Assembly: GCF_003313325.1 (NCBI RefSeq)
Contig: NZ_QMHQ01000002.1
Span: forward strand, 744,001 to 808,000
Length of the DNA: 64,000 bases
Source of the DNA: Pedobacter namyangjuensis
GTDB taxonomy: Bacteria; Bacteroidota; Bacteroidia; Sphingobacteriales; Sphingobacteriaceae
Direction of reading: 5' to 3'
Each line of letters starts with the position of its first letter. The first letter of the stretch is position 1. Of this stretch, positions 45,879-53,825 are shown piece after piece. Below the pieces are notes generated by a model. The model saw nothing but the letters and a program-made list of their open reading frames with translations, had not been told where the DNA came from and did not search any database. Made by a program: the position numbers and the translations under genes.

Positions 45879-47831
45879 ATGGCGAAGAAAAAAAAATCAG
45901 TGTCATTAATTCAAGATGGTGAAAACCTTTTTAAATTAGGTAAAGTTGAAGAAGCTATAAAATGTTTTGATAAAGAAATTTCCATAAATCCAACGAACAC
46001 AGAAGCTATAAACAACAAGGGCTACTGTCTCTTGACTTTAAAAAAAACAGATGAAGCAAAACTTTGCTTTGAACGGTCGCTAAAAATTAACGACACCAAG
46101 GCTGAAAACTGGGCCTATTTAGGCACCTATTATCTTTCAGTGCAGGATATCGAAAATGCACATCAATGCTTTAAGAAAGTCGAAAAACTTGATGGAAATG
46201 AACTTAGCCACTCTCAAATTGCCTACTATTATTACAGCACTGAAGAATATGAGAAATCAGCTCTATATGTAGAAAAAACGTTAAGTATAGATGACAAAAA
46301 CGTAAGCGCGTTAAATACCAAGGGTTTACTTTATGTGTACCATAAAAAATATGAAGAAGCAATAAACCTTTTTGAGCATCTAATAAATATTTATGATTCT
46401 AACAGCATGTTCTATAGTAATTTGGGATATACTTATTTGCTAGTTGAAAATATTCCAAAAGCAGAGAAAAATCTAAATAAATCTATATCGTTAGATCATG
46501 AAAATGCTTATGCCTATAATAATATGGGCTTGCTATATCATAAAAAATCTGATTTTTTAGGTGCATGGGAGTTTGCTGAACTTGCTACACTCAAGAATGC
46601 TGAAATATCAGAATTCTGGAAAAACAAAGCAGAAATTTTGATATCGCTTTTAAAATTAGGCAATGAGGCAAAGGGAGGCTTTAAGGATGTTGGATATTTT
46701 CTTTGCCGAGCAAATTTGTCAACAATTGATGCAATCATTGACTTAAACACTACAGAAATTTTATCAAAAGAAGAAAAAGATCAAATCATTAGTGGTATGA
46801 TTGCCGTTGATGCATTTTATGCAGAAACTACACGCAATTGTAAAGTTGAAAAAGATATTTATTCGACTATATATCAAATGTCACTAGAAATTGTTGCCTT
46901 ATTAGATGCATCAGAGTCTGTAGAATTCGAATTTGCTCATTACACTACACAAGAAACAGCCAATGCACTAATTTTTAATAACTCGCCATTTAGGTTACAT
47001 TCGGTAACCACAGCTAACGATCCGAAAGAAGGTAACCCTCTTTTGAATTTCCTAGGTTTTACTGGGTCATTCTCTCCTAATATTTACCAAGCTTTTGTTG
47101 GAAGCTTTACTTTTAACCTCGATAGCTTGAATCAATTCCGGCTTTATGGGAAAGACAACAATATAGAAGGTACTGGAGTAAGTCTTAATTTATCGTTCAA
47201 TTATTTTGGGGAGAATGCAAACATTAATCACGCGATAGTTAGACCTACAAAACCAATGTCATCTGTTGCCAAACAACCGTTATTTCGTTGTATATATTTG
47301 GACCCCCTTTCCAAGCGTGTAATCTCATTAGCACATAGAGAAGCATGTGTTTTTTATAGGGAAAACACAACCAAAAGCAAGGAAGTTATGGATGGAGAAG
47401 TAAATAAATATTTAGGTTTTATAAATGAACAAAAGATTAAAGTTGAGAACGCACTAAATCAACTTAATAACGAGGTGAGTAATGCATATAACAGAATAAA
47501 TGATGAATTTGATAAGCGGAATGAAGCTATTAAGATCATCCCATTGCTATTAATCCATTTGCGATACTTGGTGAAACATTATGATTTTAAAGAGGAGCAG
47601 GAATGTAGAATAATACAAGTAGAACCATTGATAAATAACTCTAACATTATAGTAACTGATGACAATAGCCGTATGTACGTGAATTATTTACCATTTCATA
47701 ATGACGATAAATCATATTTAAACACTATATATTGGGGGCCTAAAACATCAAATTACGAGCTATTTAAAGATCGTGTGACTCATTTGGGAATGAATATATT
47801 CTGTTTTAAAAATGAGCATCCATTTATATAA
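45879..47831 (+). CDS. TPR protein with C-terminal DUF2971-like domain
   Basis: 650 residues. About seven TPR repeats (residues 10-260; for example AYAYNNMGLLYHKKSDFLGA). The C-terminal 300 residues start with FAHYTTQETANALIFNN (H354) and continue SVTTANDPKEGNPL, FTFNLDSLNQFRLYG and EEQECRIIQVE, which is the DUF2971 layout (Y-T, NDP-E-G, R-L-Y-G, then a late Glu). DUF2971 proteins are found near phage-defence genes; an ADP-ribosyl-type catalytic role has been considered but is not shown here. Cytoplasmic. Confidence 0.75.
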   Translation: MAKKKKSVSLIQDGENLFKLGKVEEAIKCFDKEISINPTNTEAINNKGYCLLTLKKTDEAKLCFERSLKINDTKAENWAYLGTYYLSVQDIENAHQCFKKVEKLDGNELSHSQIAYYYYSTEEYEKSALYVEKTLSIDDKNVSALNTKGLLYVYHKKYEEAINLFEHLINIYDSNSMFYSNLGYTYLLVENIPKAEKNLNKSISLDHENAYAYNNMGLLYHKKSDFLGAWEFAELATLKNAEISEFWKNKAEILISLLKLGNEAKGGFKDVGYFLCRANLSTIDAIIDLNTTEILSKEEKDQIISGMIAVDAFYAETTRNCKVEKDIYSTIYQMSLEIVALLDASESVEFEFAHYTTQETANALIFNNSPFRLHSVTTANDPKEGNPLLNFLGFTGSFSPNIYQAFVGSFTFNLDSLNQFRLYGKDNNIEGTGVSLNLSFNYFGENANINHAIVRPTKPMSSVAKQPLFRCIYLDPLSKRVISLAHREACVFYRENTTKSKEVMDGEVNKYLGFINEQKIKVENALNQLNNEVSNAYNRINDEFDKRNEAIKIIPLLLIHLRYLVKHYDFKEEQECRIIQVEPLINNSNIIVTDDNSRMYVNYLPFHNDDKSYLNTIYWGPKTSNYELFKDRVTHLGMNIFCFKNEHPFI

Positions 47832-47907
47832 TATGCTATTACTTAGTCTAAAGTATAGAAAAACAACCCATTCCAATTATTAGAGGAATAGGTCATTTGA
47901 CCAGAAT

Positions 47908-48102
47908 TTACTTTTTTTCTTCCGATGGTGTTGAACCCGGCGGATTAGGATTCACATTTCGGGTTGGTTGATATCCTTCTGAGACCCCTCCATTGACACG
48001 GCCTTTTTCAAAAGCACCCCTCTCTTTTGAAGGAATATTTAATTCAACCTTTTCTTTCTGATTTGGACTTGAACCGTTTCCGTTACCTTTTTTTTCTGAC
48101 AT
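47908..48102 (-). CDS. Small Pro/Gly/Asn-rich protein following DUF6338
   Basis: 64 residues, MSEKKGNGNGSSPNQKEK to GSTPSEEKK, fully hydrophilic and probably disordered. It lies 14 bp downstream of the DUF6338 gene on the same strand. Small disordered proteins commonly accompany DUF6338. No function known. Confidence 0.6.
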   Translation of the reverse strand: MSEKKGNGNGSSPNQKEKVELNIPSKERGAFEKGRVNGGVSEGYQPTRNVNPNPPGSTPSEEKK

Positions 48103-48116
48103 AATTTTATATTTAG

Positions 48117-48707
48117 TTAATTGTAAAACTCGATTTTTTCGATATTATCACCAAGAATAAGTACCCCCCCGGTACTTTCAGTTTTATTTTTAAACTTTCG
48201 TTCATCGTCCCATAACTCCCATTGCTCTTCCAAGTAAATAGATTCTTTACAAGGATAACTGGTAGCAAAAGAGTTCTCACTATAACTACCACCAATCCTT
48301 TGCCCGTTTTTTAACGTAATAATTACCCATATACCTTTTCTTTGACTGAAATAAAAATCCCAAGCAGTTTTTTTATTTCCCAAGAAATAACGTTTGGCAA
48401 ATTTTGAACATAAAATCCACTTAACACATAATGGCCAAATAATTGGGCTTATTAGCAGTATCCAAATACATGAAAAATAAAACAATAAGCCTTCTTGGAA
48501 AACCCAGCCAGCGCCAATATTTAATAATATCAACCAAATGTTTAATATTAGATTTAGCAAACTATATCCAATTAGTTCCAATAAATCTTTTGATAAATCA
48601 TACTTATCACTCGCTACCATAGAGTGGTAAACTTTTATAGAAATAAAGCCGGGGAGAAATAGAAATATAAACCCTAAAAAGTTATCGAAGCTAAAAATCT
48701 CCATCAT
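48117..48707 (-). CDS. DUF6338 family membrane protein
   Basis: 196 residues. Three hydrophobic helices at the N-terminus (FIFLFLPGFISIKVYH, LLNLILNIWLILLNIGA, CIWILLISPIIWPLCVKW), then a cytoplasmic beta domain with WVIITLKNGQRIGGSYSEN, YLEEQWELWDDE and GVLILGDNIEKIEFY, the DUF6338 signature. Starts 4 bp after the 239-residue protein gene. Function unknown; the family is repeatedly seen in variable islands. Confidence 0.82.
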   Translation of the reverse strand: MMEIFSFDNFLGFIFLFLPGFISIKVYHSMVASDKYDLSKDLLELIGYSLLNLILNIWLILLNIGAGWVFQEGLLFYFSCIWILLISPIIWPLCVKWILCSKFAKRYFLGNKKTAWDFYFSQRKGIWVIITLKNGQRIGGSYSENSFATSYPCKESIYLEEQWELWDDERKFKNKTESTGGVLILGDNIEKIEFYN

Positions 48708-48711
48708 AAAG

Positions 48712-49431
48712 CTATATCAGTTTCCATTGCTCCTTAATCTCTCTACAAGACTTACGAGCTGGCTCTTCAACAAAAACAGGATCGGTTGCACGATAAATTT
48801 TGCCAGCAAAAGCATCTACAAGAAAGCATTTATTCAAATCTAGTTCTACGCCTTTTTCTTTGTAGAAAAGCCATAATACATACAGCATATATTCGGCTTC
48901 TAGCCTGCTCATTTTCTTTTTGGTAAAGTTGAATTTTAGTAAACCCACGTGAGTTGCTCCGGCATCTTCATATAATAACATATCGGCCGCTGCACCAATC
49001 TTTACTTCTTCAATACTAACTGATTGTCTCTTATTTTTTATATTACTATTCAGTACATAAGGCTTTAAGATAGTGTTCAATTGGCTTTGCATATGAGTTA
49101 AAGCGATTAAGCCTTCAGCAGACAAGGTTCTGTTCTTATAATTATCTTTGTTTGTTGGAAATGGTATTGCTTCACTTTTTAGCCTTTGCGCTTGCGTGAT
49201 GAACTCCTCAAAATAGAGCTCAGTATCTTCAAAATTGGCACTGAAAGTATCACAAACAATCTTTTTAGCTATTTCGTAAAACTTGGGGATGTAGCCACTA
49301 GGGTACTTACTATTAACTACAATAGTATTTTTAGCATTTACTGTGGCACTGCTATACCTCGAAAACTGCTTTAACGAAATCTTAGGATCTTCTACAATTT
49401 TACCGACCTTAACTTCTAATTCTTCTTCCAT
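48712..49431 (-). CDS. Hypothetical protein heading the DUF6338 operon
   Basis: 239 residues, no signal peptide or membrane helix. I do not recognise it. The block VKIGAAADMLLYED, THVGLLKFNFTKKKMSRLEA looks like the core strands of a PD-(D/E)XK-type nuclease (Asp in AADMLL, Lys in GLLKF) but lacks a clear D/E-X-K, so this is only a suggestion. First gene of a three-gene minus-strand operon; an 18-bp palindrome lies 7 bp upstream of its start. Confidence 0.65.
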   Translation of the reverse strand: MEEELEVKVGKIVEDPKISLKQFSRYSSATVNAKNTIVVNSKYPSGYIPKFYEIAKKIVCDTFSANFEDTELYFEEFITQAQRLKSEAIPFPTNKDNYKNRTLSAEGLIALTHMQSQLNTILKPYVLNSNIKNKRQSVSIEEVKIGAAADMLLYEDAGATHVGLLKFNFTKKKMSRLEAEYMLYVLWLFYKEKGVELDLNKCFLVDAFAGKIYRATDPVFVEEPARKSCREIKEQWKLI

Positions 49432-49437
49432 TTTTGA

Positions 49438-49455
49438 AATTTAAACGTTTAAATT
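49438..49455 (-). promoter_or_regulatory. 18-bp perfect palindrome upstream of DUF6338 operon
   Basis: AATTTAAACGTTTAAATT is fully self-complementary and ends 7 bp before the start codon of the 239-residue protein. It is a good operator candidate for a dimeric repressor such as the XRE protein of this island. Confidence 0.5.
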
Positions 49456-49571
49456 AAACCATAAACCACCACCACCGTAGAACAGTTCTAGCAGTTATTA
49501 TTAATCCCAGAAAATAGCATGCTGGCAAACCCAAGGCTCAGATTAAGCAGGAAGGATAATGAGATTTTTAC

Positions 49572-49601
49572 TTGTGTAAACAATAACAATGTTTACATTT
49601 G
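49572..49601 (+). promoter_or_regulatory. Bacteroidota-type promoter overlapped by a palindromic operator
   Basis: TTG at 49572-49574, 19-bp spacer and a perfect TAnnTTTG box (TACATTTG, 49594-49601). The palindrome TGTAAACA...TGTTTACA (49576-49598) covers the spacer and the -7 box, so binding would block transcription. No protein gene follows; a hairpin terminator lies about 70-100 bp downstream. Confidence 0.5.
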
Positions 49602-49607
49602 CGTTCA

Positions 49608-49704
49608 TAAAAACGAGGTCACACTCAATCATTCGTCCACTCAACCTGGGCGTTTGAAATATTTATTACAGCACTTAGGAACTCCACTTCTTAAGTGCTT
49701 TTTT
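49608..49704 (+). ncRNA. Candidate small RNA of about 95 nt
   Basis: Bounded by the promoter above and the terminator at 49670-49704, with no start codon for a protein in between. The 3' half folds into nested stems GTTTGAAAT/ATTTCAAAC (outer, 49652-49660 and 49705-49713) and AGCACTTA/TAAGTGCT (inner). Evidence is structural only. Confidence 0.35.
49670..49704 (+). terminator. Intrinsic terminator of candidate small RNA
   Basis: Stem AGCACTTA / TAAGTGCT followed by six T. It could end either the candidate small RNA or longer read-through transcripts. Confidence 0.7.
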
Positions 49705-49804
49705 ATTTCAAACCTATTTATAATATTTTCTTGTTACGGCTTATAGATAATTATTTGTTAAACCGTTATAACACACAAATATAAATGCTAAGCAATTTTT
49801 TGCG

Positions 49805-49938
49805 TTTTAAAGTTGTTAACATATTGTGGGACAACACGTAAATTTGAATCAGAATTTTGTCAGAAACAAAAGGTAAATAAGCTAATTATTTCTTTTTGAG
49901 CACTTAGCAGAATGCAATGTGTGTTAACAACTTTAAAA
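49805..49938 (+). ncRNA. Element bounded by perfect 17-bp inverted repeats
   Basis: TTTTAAAGTTGTTAACA (49805-49821) and TGTTAACAACTTTAAAA (49922-49938) are exact reverse complements 100 bp apart; pairing continues inward with ATTG/CAAT after a small bulge. A strong terminator follows 13 bp later. It may be a structured RNA closed by a long terminal stem (as in retron msr-msd RNAs, but no reverse transcriptase is seen) or a MITE. Confidence 0.4.
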
Positions 49939-49951
49939 ACTATAAATGAGC

Positions 49952-49979
49952 ACTTTACGGTTTCCCGTAAAGTTTTTTT
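49952..49979 (+). terminator. Intrinsic terminator after inverted-repeat element
   Basis: Perfect 9-bp stem ACTTTACGG / CCGTAAAGT with a TTTC loop and seven T. No protein gene precedes it on the + strand, which supports a non-coding transcript at 49805-49979. Confidence 0.8.
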
Positions 49980-50249
49980 AACAATCCGAATATACTGCAA
50001 TATCTTTTCTAATTGTAGAGCGTATTCGGTTAAGGTATATTTATATCTCGAATTGGAAAACTAAGGTTTACTTCATTCATTTGCTCTTGCGCCAAGAAGA
50101 TGAAACGATGGAAGAACCGTAATGCAAAGTCATCATACTATTGGTGATCAGGTTTGATGGTGCACAAATCAAATAACAACCATTAACACCTCGGCAAGCA
50201 GAAACTCAAATATTTACTTTGAAAGCCGATTTGGAAAACCTGGACCTAT

Positions 50250-51106
50250 TTAAAAGTTAAATACTTTTTTCGCCTCTCTCCAATTCTTTTTTAATACCGG
50301 GTTAATATAACATGTGTATGCATCTGATTCTTCGCCCGAAAAATGGCAATATTTCTCTTTATACTTCATTGCCCCCTTTTTGCCCAACTATTGTAGGCTT
50401 TTTCGCTATAAGGCTTATCCATGTAAAAAGGGATTTCGATGCCATAACGGATGCAAAAACCTGTTTGATGTTTTTGTTCGCGTTTCTCCGGCATCTGTTT
50501 CTCATAAGACTTAAAACCAACAAGCTTGTCGGCCTTATGATACTCATCTATTTTATCAACCAGTACTTTAGAGGAAAGATATTTACTTTGCATTCCAAAC
50601 ATAAATTTTCCGAACTCAGGAGCTCTATGATAAAGAAGGTCTGCATTTTAAATTACACCTGCAAAGTAACTATAAGCATCATTATCTAAATCTGTTGCAC
50701 CCACCACACTTGTTAAACCGCCAATAAACCTATTTGATGCTTCAATCAAAATACCTGCTTCTATATTGTTATTTTGGGAGAAATCGTAAAGATTCATTGA
50801 AGTAATCATCCCATGTTTTCATTAGCATAGTTTTTGCATGTAGATTCTTTTCATAGCGGATTTCGATATTTGGAAATTCCTTAAACAACGCTAAATCTTC
50901 TAAACTTAGCTTGTCAGCTCCATTTTCAGACTTTCCATAAACAATGGATATTTTGAGATTTGGGTTGTTTTTTTTAGTTTAAGCTGGTCTCTTATTCTAC
51001 TGTGGAGTTTAATGTAAGGAGATATTAGCAACAAAATGCTTTCAGCATTTTTGATTAATTTTTCTAGCGAAGCATTCAGTTCACTTCCTTGTACAAATTT
51101 ATTCAT
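50250..51106 (-). pseudogene. Decayed phospholipase-D-like protein gene
   Basis: From ATG 51106: MNKFVQGSELNASLEKLIKN, SILLLISPYIKLHSRIR, then after a frame change NPNLKISIVYGKSEN, FKEFPNIEIRYEKNLHAK (the H-x-K of the PLD catalytic motif), more frame changes, NNIEAGILIEASNRFIGG-like codons, FCIRYGIEIPFYMDKPYSEK, and finally MKYKEKYCHFSGEE and LKKNWREAKKVFNF ending at TAA 50250-50252. Order and motifs are those of a PLD-like nuclease/zinc-ribbon family, but at least four indels break the frame. Confidence 0.75.
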
Positions 51107-51228
51107 GAGAGGTATATTTATATCAGCTTACAACTTAGCAGAATATTATAAATTTTGCAAATTTTCTTCAACCACTATGGCTATGCAAAATCAATTACTA
51201 ACGTTTAGATGCAACCAGAAATTTTATT

Positions 51229-52245
51229 TCAAGTTTTAAATCTATGCACCCTATGCCAAGCCAAAGCCTCTTGTGCTGGGTAATGGTTTTGTTGTTGAGG
51301 CAATAAAATATTTTTGCCTTTCAATTGCCCTAACGCATATGGGTGGCTTTTATCTTCTGTTAGATTTTCTGACACTAAGATGCAATAGTTCTCATCGATA
51401 CTAAGCAAGCCACGATCGAAAGCACGGTGCATGTTAGGGCAAAGCGCAATGCCATTGGCTACTTTATCGTTATGGCTTACGCTAAAGGGAACGATGTGGC
51501 AGGCATCTATAAAGTTGTAGTTATAAATACTGGTAAGGGCCATGCCGGTAAAACTGCATTGGTTTTGATATAGTTTAGGTACTAGCTTTTTAAATAAACC
51601 ATTGCGTACAAACACATCTTCTTCGGTGTATTTGCTAACGTGCTTGTATATGGCTTCGGGCTCATTTAAAACATAATTTACTTGTTCATGCAAATATCCA
51701 TCACCCCTATTTTTTGCTTGTAAAAAACTTGCCTTTTGCTGTGGGAAATAAGTGTCTAGCAAATTTTGCAGTAAAATGTTTCGCTCTTGGGCAATGGAAA
51801 GCAAGAGGAAAAGTTCTGCACCAAAATAACCATAGGCACAAACGGCCTGCAATGTATTTACAGATTTGATGTGCGCATTGATTTGGCAACCCGGTTTTGG
51901 TTGTAAAAACCAATAAGCATTACCTTGTGCCTTTTCGCTCTGCAAATAATAAAAGGGTTGTGTGAAATCTGGCTGATACAGGGTTGGTACAAGCAGTTGC
52001 CAGTTTTCTTTAAAGGTACCTACAAGATCGGCATTAACGCTAATTTTGTTTTCAGTTACCAGACCTTTTTCTATTAATTCTATTAAACTGATAAGCAGTA
52101 CGGGTTTATGTGGCGCTAAACCATACTTTGTGCCTCCCCTTTTTAATGAGCTAAAGGCTTTGCCGTATTTTTGGAGTATCGGGTTGAGCAAGACAGGATA
52201 GTTTTTTGGGTTGAAGATATAAAAAATATTTGTTGTGACTAGCAC
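51229..52245 (-). CDS. HNH restriction-type endonuclease (no ATG start)
   Basis: Up to 338 residues. N-terminal domain with NPILQKYGKAFSSLKRGGTK and GLAPHKPVLLISLIELIEKG, and a C-terminal HNH: NQCSFTGMAL, FIDACHIVPFSVS (H250), NGIALCPNMHRAFDRGLLSID (N265, H273). This pattern is common in stand-alone HNH restriction-like enzymes. The frame has no ATG before a TAG; possible starts are GTG 52245 or a TTG about 19 codons later, so the 5' end is uncertain or slightly lost. Confidence 0.78.
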   Translation of the reverse strand: MLVTTNIFYIFNPKNYPVLLNPILQKYGKAFSSLKRGGTKYGLAPHKPVLLISLIELIEKGLVTENKISVNADLVGTFKENWQLLVPTLYQPDFTQPFYYLQSEKAQGNAYWFLQPKPGCQINAHIKSVNTLQAVCAYGYFGAELFLLLSIAQERNILLQNLLDTYFPQQKASFLQAKNRGDGYLHEQVNYVLNEPEAIYKHVSKYTEEDVFVRNGLFKKLVPKLYQNQCSFTGMALTSIYNYNFIDACHIVPFSVSHNDKVANGIALCPNMHRAFDRGLLSIDENYCILVSENLTEDKSHPYALGQLKGKNILLPQQQNHYPAQEALAWHRVHRFKT

Positions 52246-52948
52246 TACTAAACTCTATTTGACATTAAACTACAATTAAGTTGATCCTCTAAAACCTTTT
52301 ACGGGATAAAGATTTCGAATTATGTACTTTGCACATCTTAGTGTATAATAAGATCTTATTCATCTAAAATTAATACCAACCAATTTCATCACACGTCTTC
52401 CAACTTCAAAAAAACCACCTTTCTAGCACTCTTTTAGGCAAAAACGTCCAAAAAACTGGTTTCACATGCATTTACAATGCGTTTTGATGCGCTTTTGCGC
52501 TAGCAGTCCCCTATTTGGCCCCTATCAGGTCCCTAGCAGTCCCCTACAGAGCGTAGTTGTGAGTTAAGGCGTACATTAGCAGTGCGCCATATTATTCAAC
52601 TTTGCCCTACAGCACATTAAACGGATTGCCCAGCCTGTGGAGGCACGACGGTCACCAGGAATTTTCCAGAATAGGTTTGAGTACATCTTTCCATTTCCAG
52701 TGAATCTGTATCCCCGCTAATATAAACAATGCAACAATTTCCACTTCGTTTAACTACCAACAGCTAAGCGGAACCAAGCAAAACCAATGTGCAGAAGAAC
52801 GTTCAAGGATTTACAGATTTTTCTTAATACTTTTATCAAACAGGACTGAACTTGTAAGACCTATCCATGGAAAAAAGGATGGATAGGTCTGACAGTGTTA
52901 GACCTATAAACGAGTTAGGCACAATTTATTGACAACAACGATAGCAAA
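52246..52948. other. Non-coding lead region of the cassette array
   Basis: No gene in 700 bp. It holds the direct repeat CTAGCAGTCCCCTA (52500-52513 and 52533-52546), a perfect 12-bp hairpin AGACCTATCCAT / ATGGATAGGTCT (52857-52890), and, 18 bp later, a GTTAGGC core site before the caspase-like gene. A GTTTAAC at 52748-52754 could be the matching outer core site. Confidence 0.55.
52748..52926 (+). repeat. Possible attC-like site A (upstream edge of array)
   Basis: The right core GTTAGGC (about 52914-52920) fits GTTRRRY exactly and lies about 30 bp before the caspase-like gene. The left core is uncertain; GTTTAAC at 52748 fits RYYYAAC. The body lacks the shared arms of the other copies, so this may be a degenerate site or the end of the array. 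Confidence 0.35.
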
Positions 52949-53665
52949 ATGAACAAATCAGTTTTAATAATTAAAGGTTACAGCAAAACAGATGTTGAAC
53001 TAATTAACGATAGAAAAATTATACAATTGTATATTGACTTTTTCACGAGTAATGCGGGAGGTTGTTTTGACTTTGATACTGACTTTGTCATACTTGAAGA
53101 ACCTGAACTTGAAGAACTTAAAACGATAGATTTTCTAAATGCAAAAGATTATCTAATTGTTTTGTTAGTTGGTCACGGTGCAAATAAGGACGGAATACAA
53201 ATTTTTCAACTAAACAAGGACGTTCTAATTCAACCTGGACAATTACAATTTGACTGCGAACGCCAACTTCATATTATTGAGACTTGTAGAAACATAATTG
53301 ATTTTGAACTTGATATAAAAAGAATAAATAGACTTATACCTAAATATAAATATGGAGGTGTTGTAAAAAGACCTCTAACAAGAGAAGAAGCTTTACTTAA
53401 ATTTAATGAAGCTTTGTCTAAATCGGCCAAAGAAACAGTTTACATTTTTGCTTGTAACATTGACGAAAGCGCGTATAGTTATTTCTTTTTACAAGTTTTG
53501 GTTGACATATCCATTTACATACACGAATATTACAGAAATAGCATTTACAACATTTCGGAAATTTTTGAACACGTAGAAAAACAAGTAAACAATTTATCAA
53601 AAGGAGACCAAAATCCTATAAAAATTGGAGATGGAAATTTTCCTTTTGTAGTGACGATAATTTAA
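52949..53665 (+). CDS. Stand-alone caspase-like (peptidase C14 fold) protein
   Basis: 238 residues. A central strand YLIVLLVGHGANKDGIQIF gives the catalytic His-Gly (H75-G76), and RQLHIIETCRNI gives the Cys-Arg (C113-R114), with the spacing and strand order of caspase/metacaspase p20 domains. A first strand KSVLIIKGYS and a C-terminal helix-strand unit with VYIFACNIDESAYSYFF and HVEKQVNN complete the fold. No signal peptide. It is the first cassette gene of the array and has no partner domain. Caspase-like proteins in bacteria act as death effectors; that is inferred here. Confidence 0.72.
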   Translation: MNKSVLIIKGYSKTDVELINDRKIIQLYIDFFTSNAGGCFDFDTDFVILEEPELEELKTIDFLNAKDYLIVLLVGHGANKDGIQIFQLNKDVLIQPGQLQFDCERQLHIIETCRNIIDFELDIKRINRLIPKYKYGGVVKRPLTREEALLKFNEALSKSAKETVYIFACNIDESAYSYFFLQVLVDISIYIHEYYRNSIYNISEIFEHVEKQVNNLSKGDQNPIKIGDGNFPFVVTII

Positions 53666-53670
53666 ACTGT

Positions 53671-53802
53671 GCCTAACAAGGGTTTTGCGATAGTGGGGCG
53701 AAACTGCAAAGTTCAACGGCAGTTCTTCGATTCAACTTTTGTACAAAATTGAAGATTTTCGCTTCGATTGCCCCACCATCGCAAAGCCCCGAAACGTTAG
53801 GT
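53671..53802 (+). repeat. attC-like site B
   Basis: 132-bp imperfect palindrome with left core GCCTAAC (53671-53677) and right core GTTAGGT (53796-53802), both exact matches to RYYYAAC and GTTRRRY. Inner arms TTTGCGATAGTGGGGC and GCCCCACCATCGCAAA pair with one mismatch; unpaired extra bases lie between cores and arms, as in integron recombination sites. Confidence 0.75.
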
Positions 53803-53825
53803 GAAATTTTTAAAGAAGACAGAAA

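Noticed and set aside
49519..49746. 75-codon + strand frame across the promoter/terminator region
   Set aside because: It crosses a palindromic operator and a terminator hairpin, which explain the sequence better than a protein.
49805..49938. Retron msr-msd interpretation
   Set aside because: The terminal stem fits, but no reverse transcriptase gene lies in the neighbourhood.
50312..50689. 125-codon + strand frame
   Set aside because: Antisense to the PLD-like pseudogene, whose protein pieces on the minus strand are recognisable.
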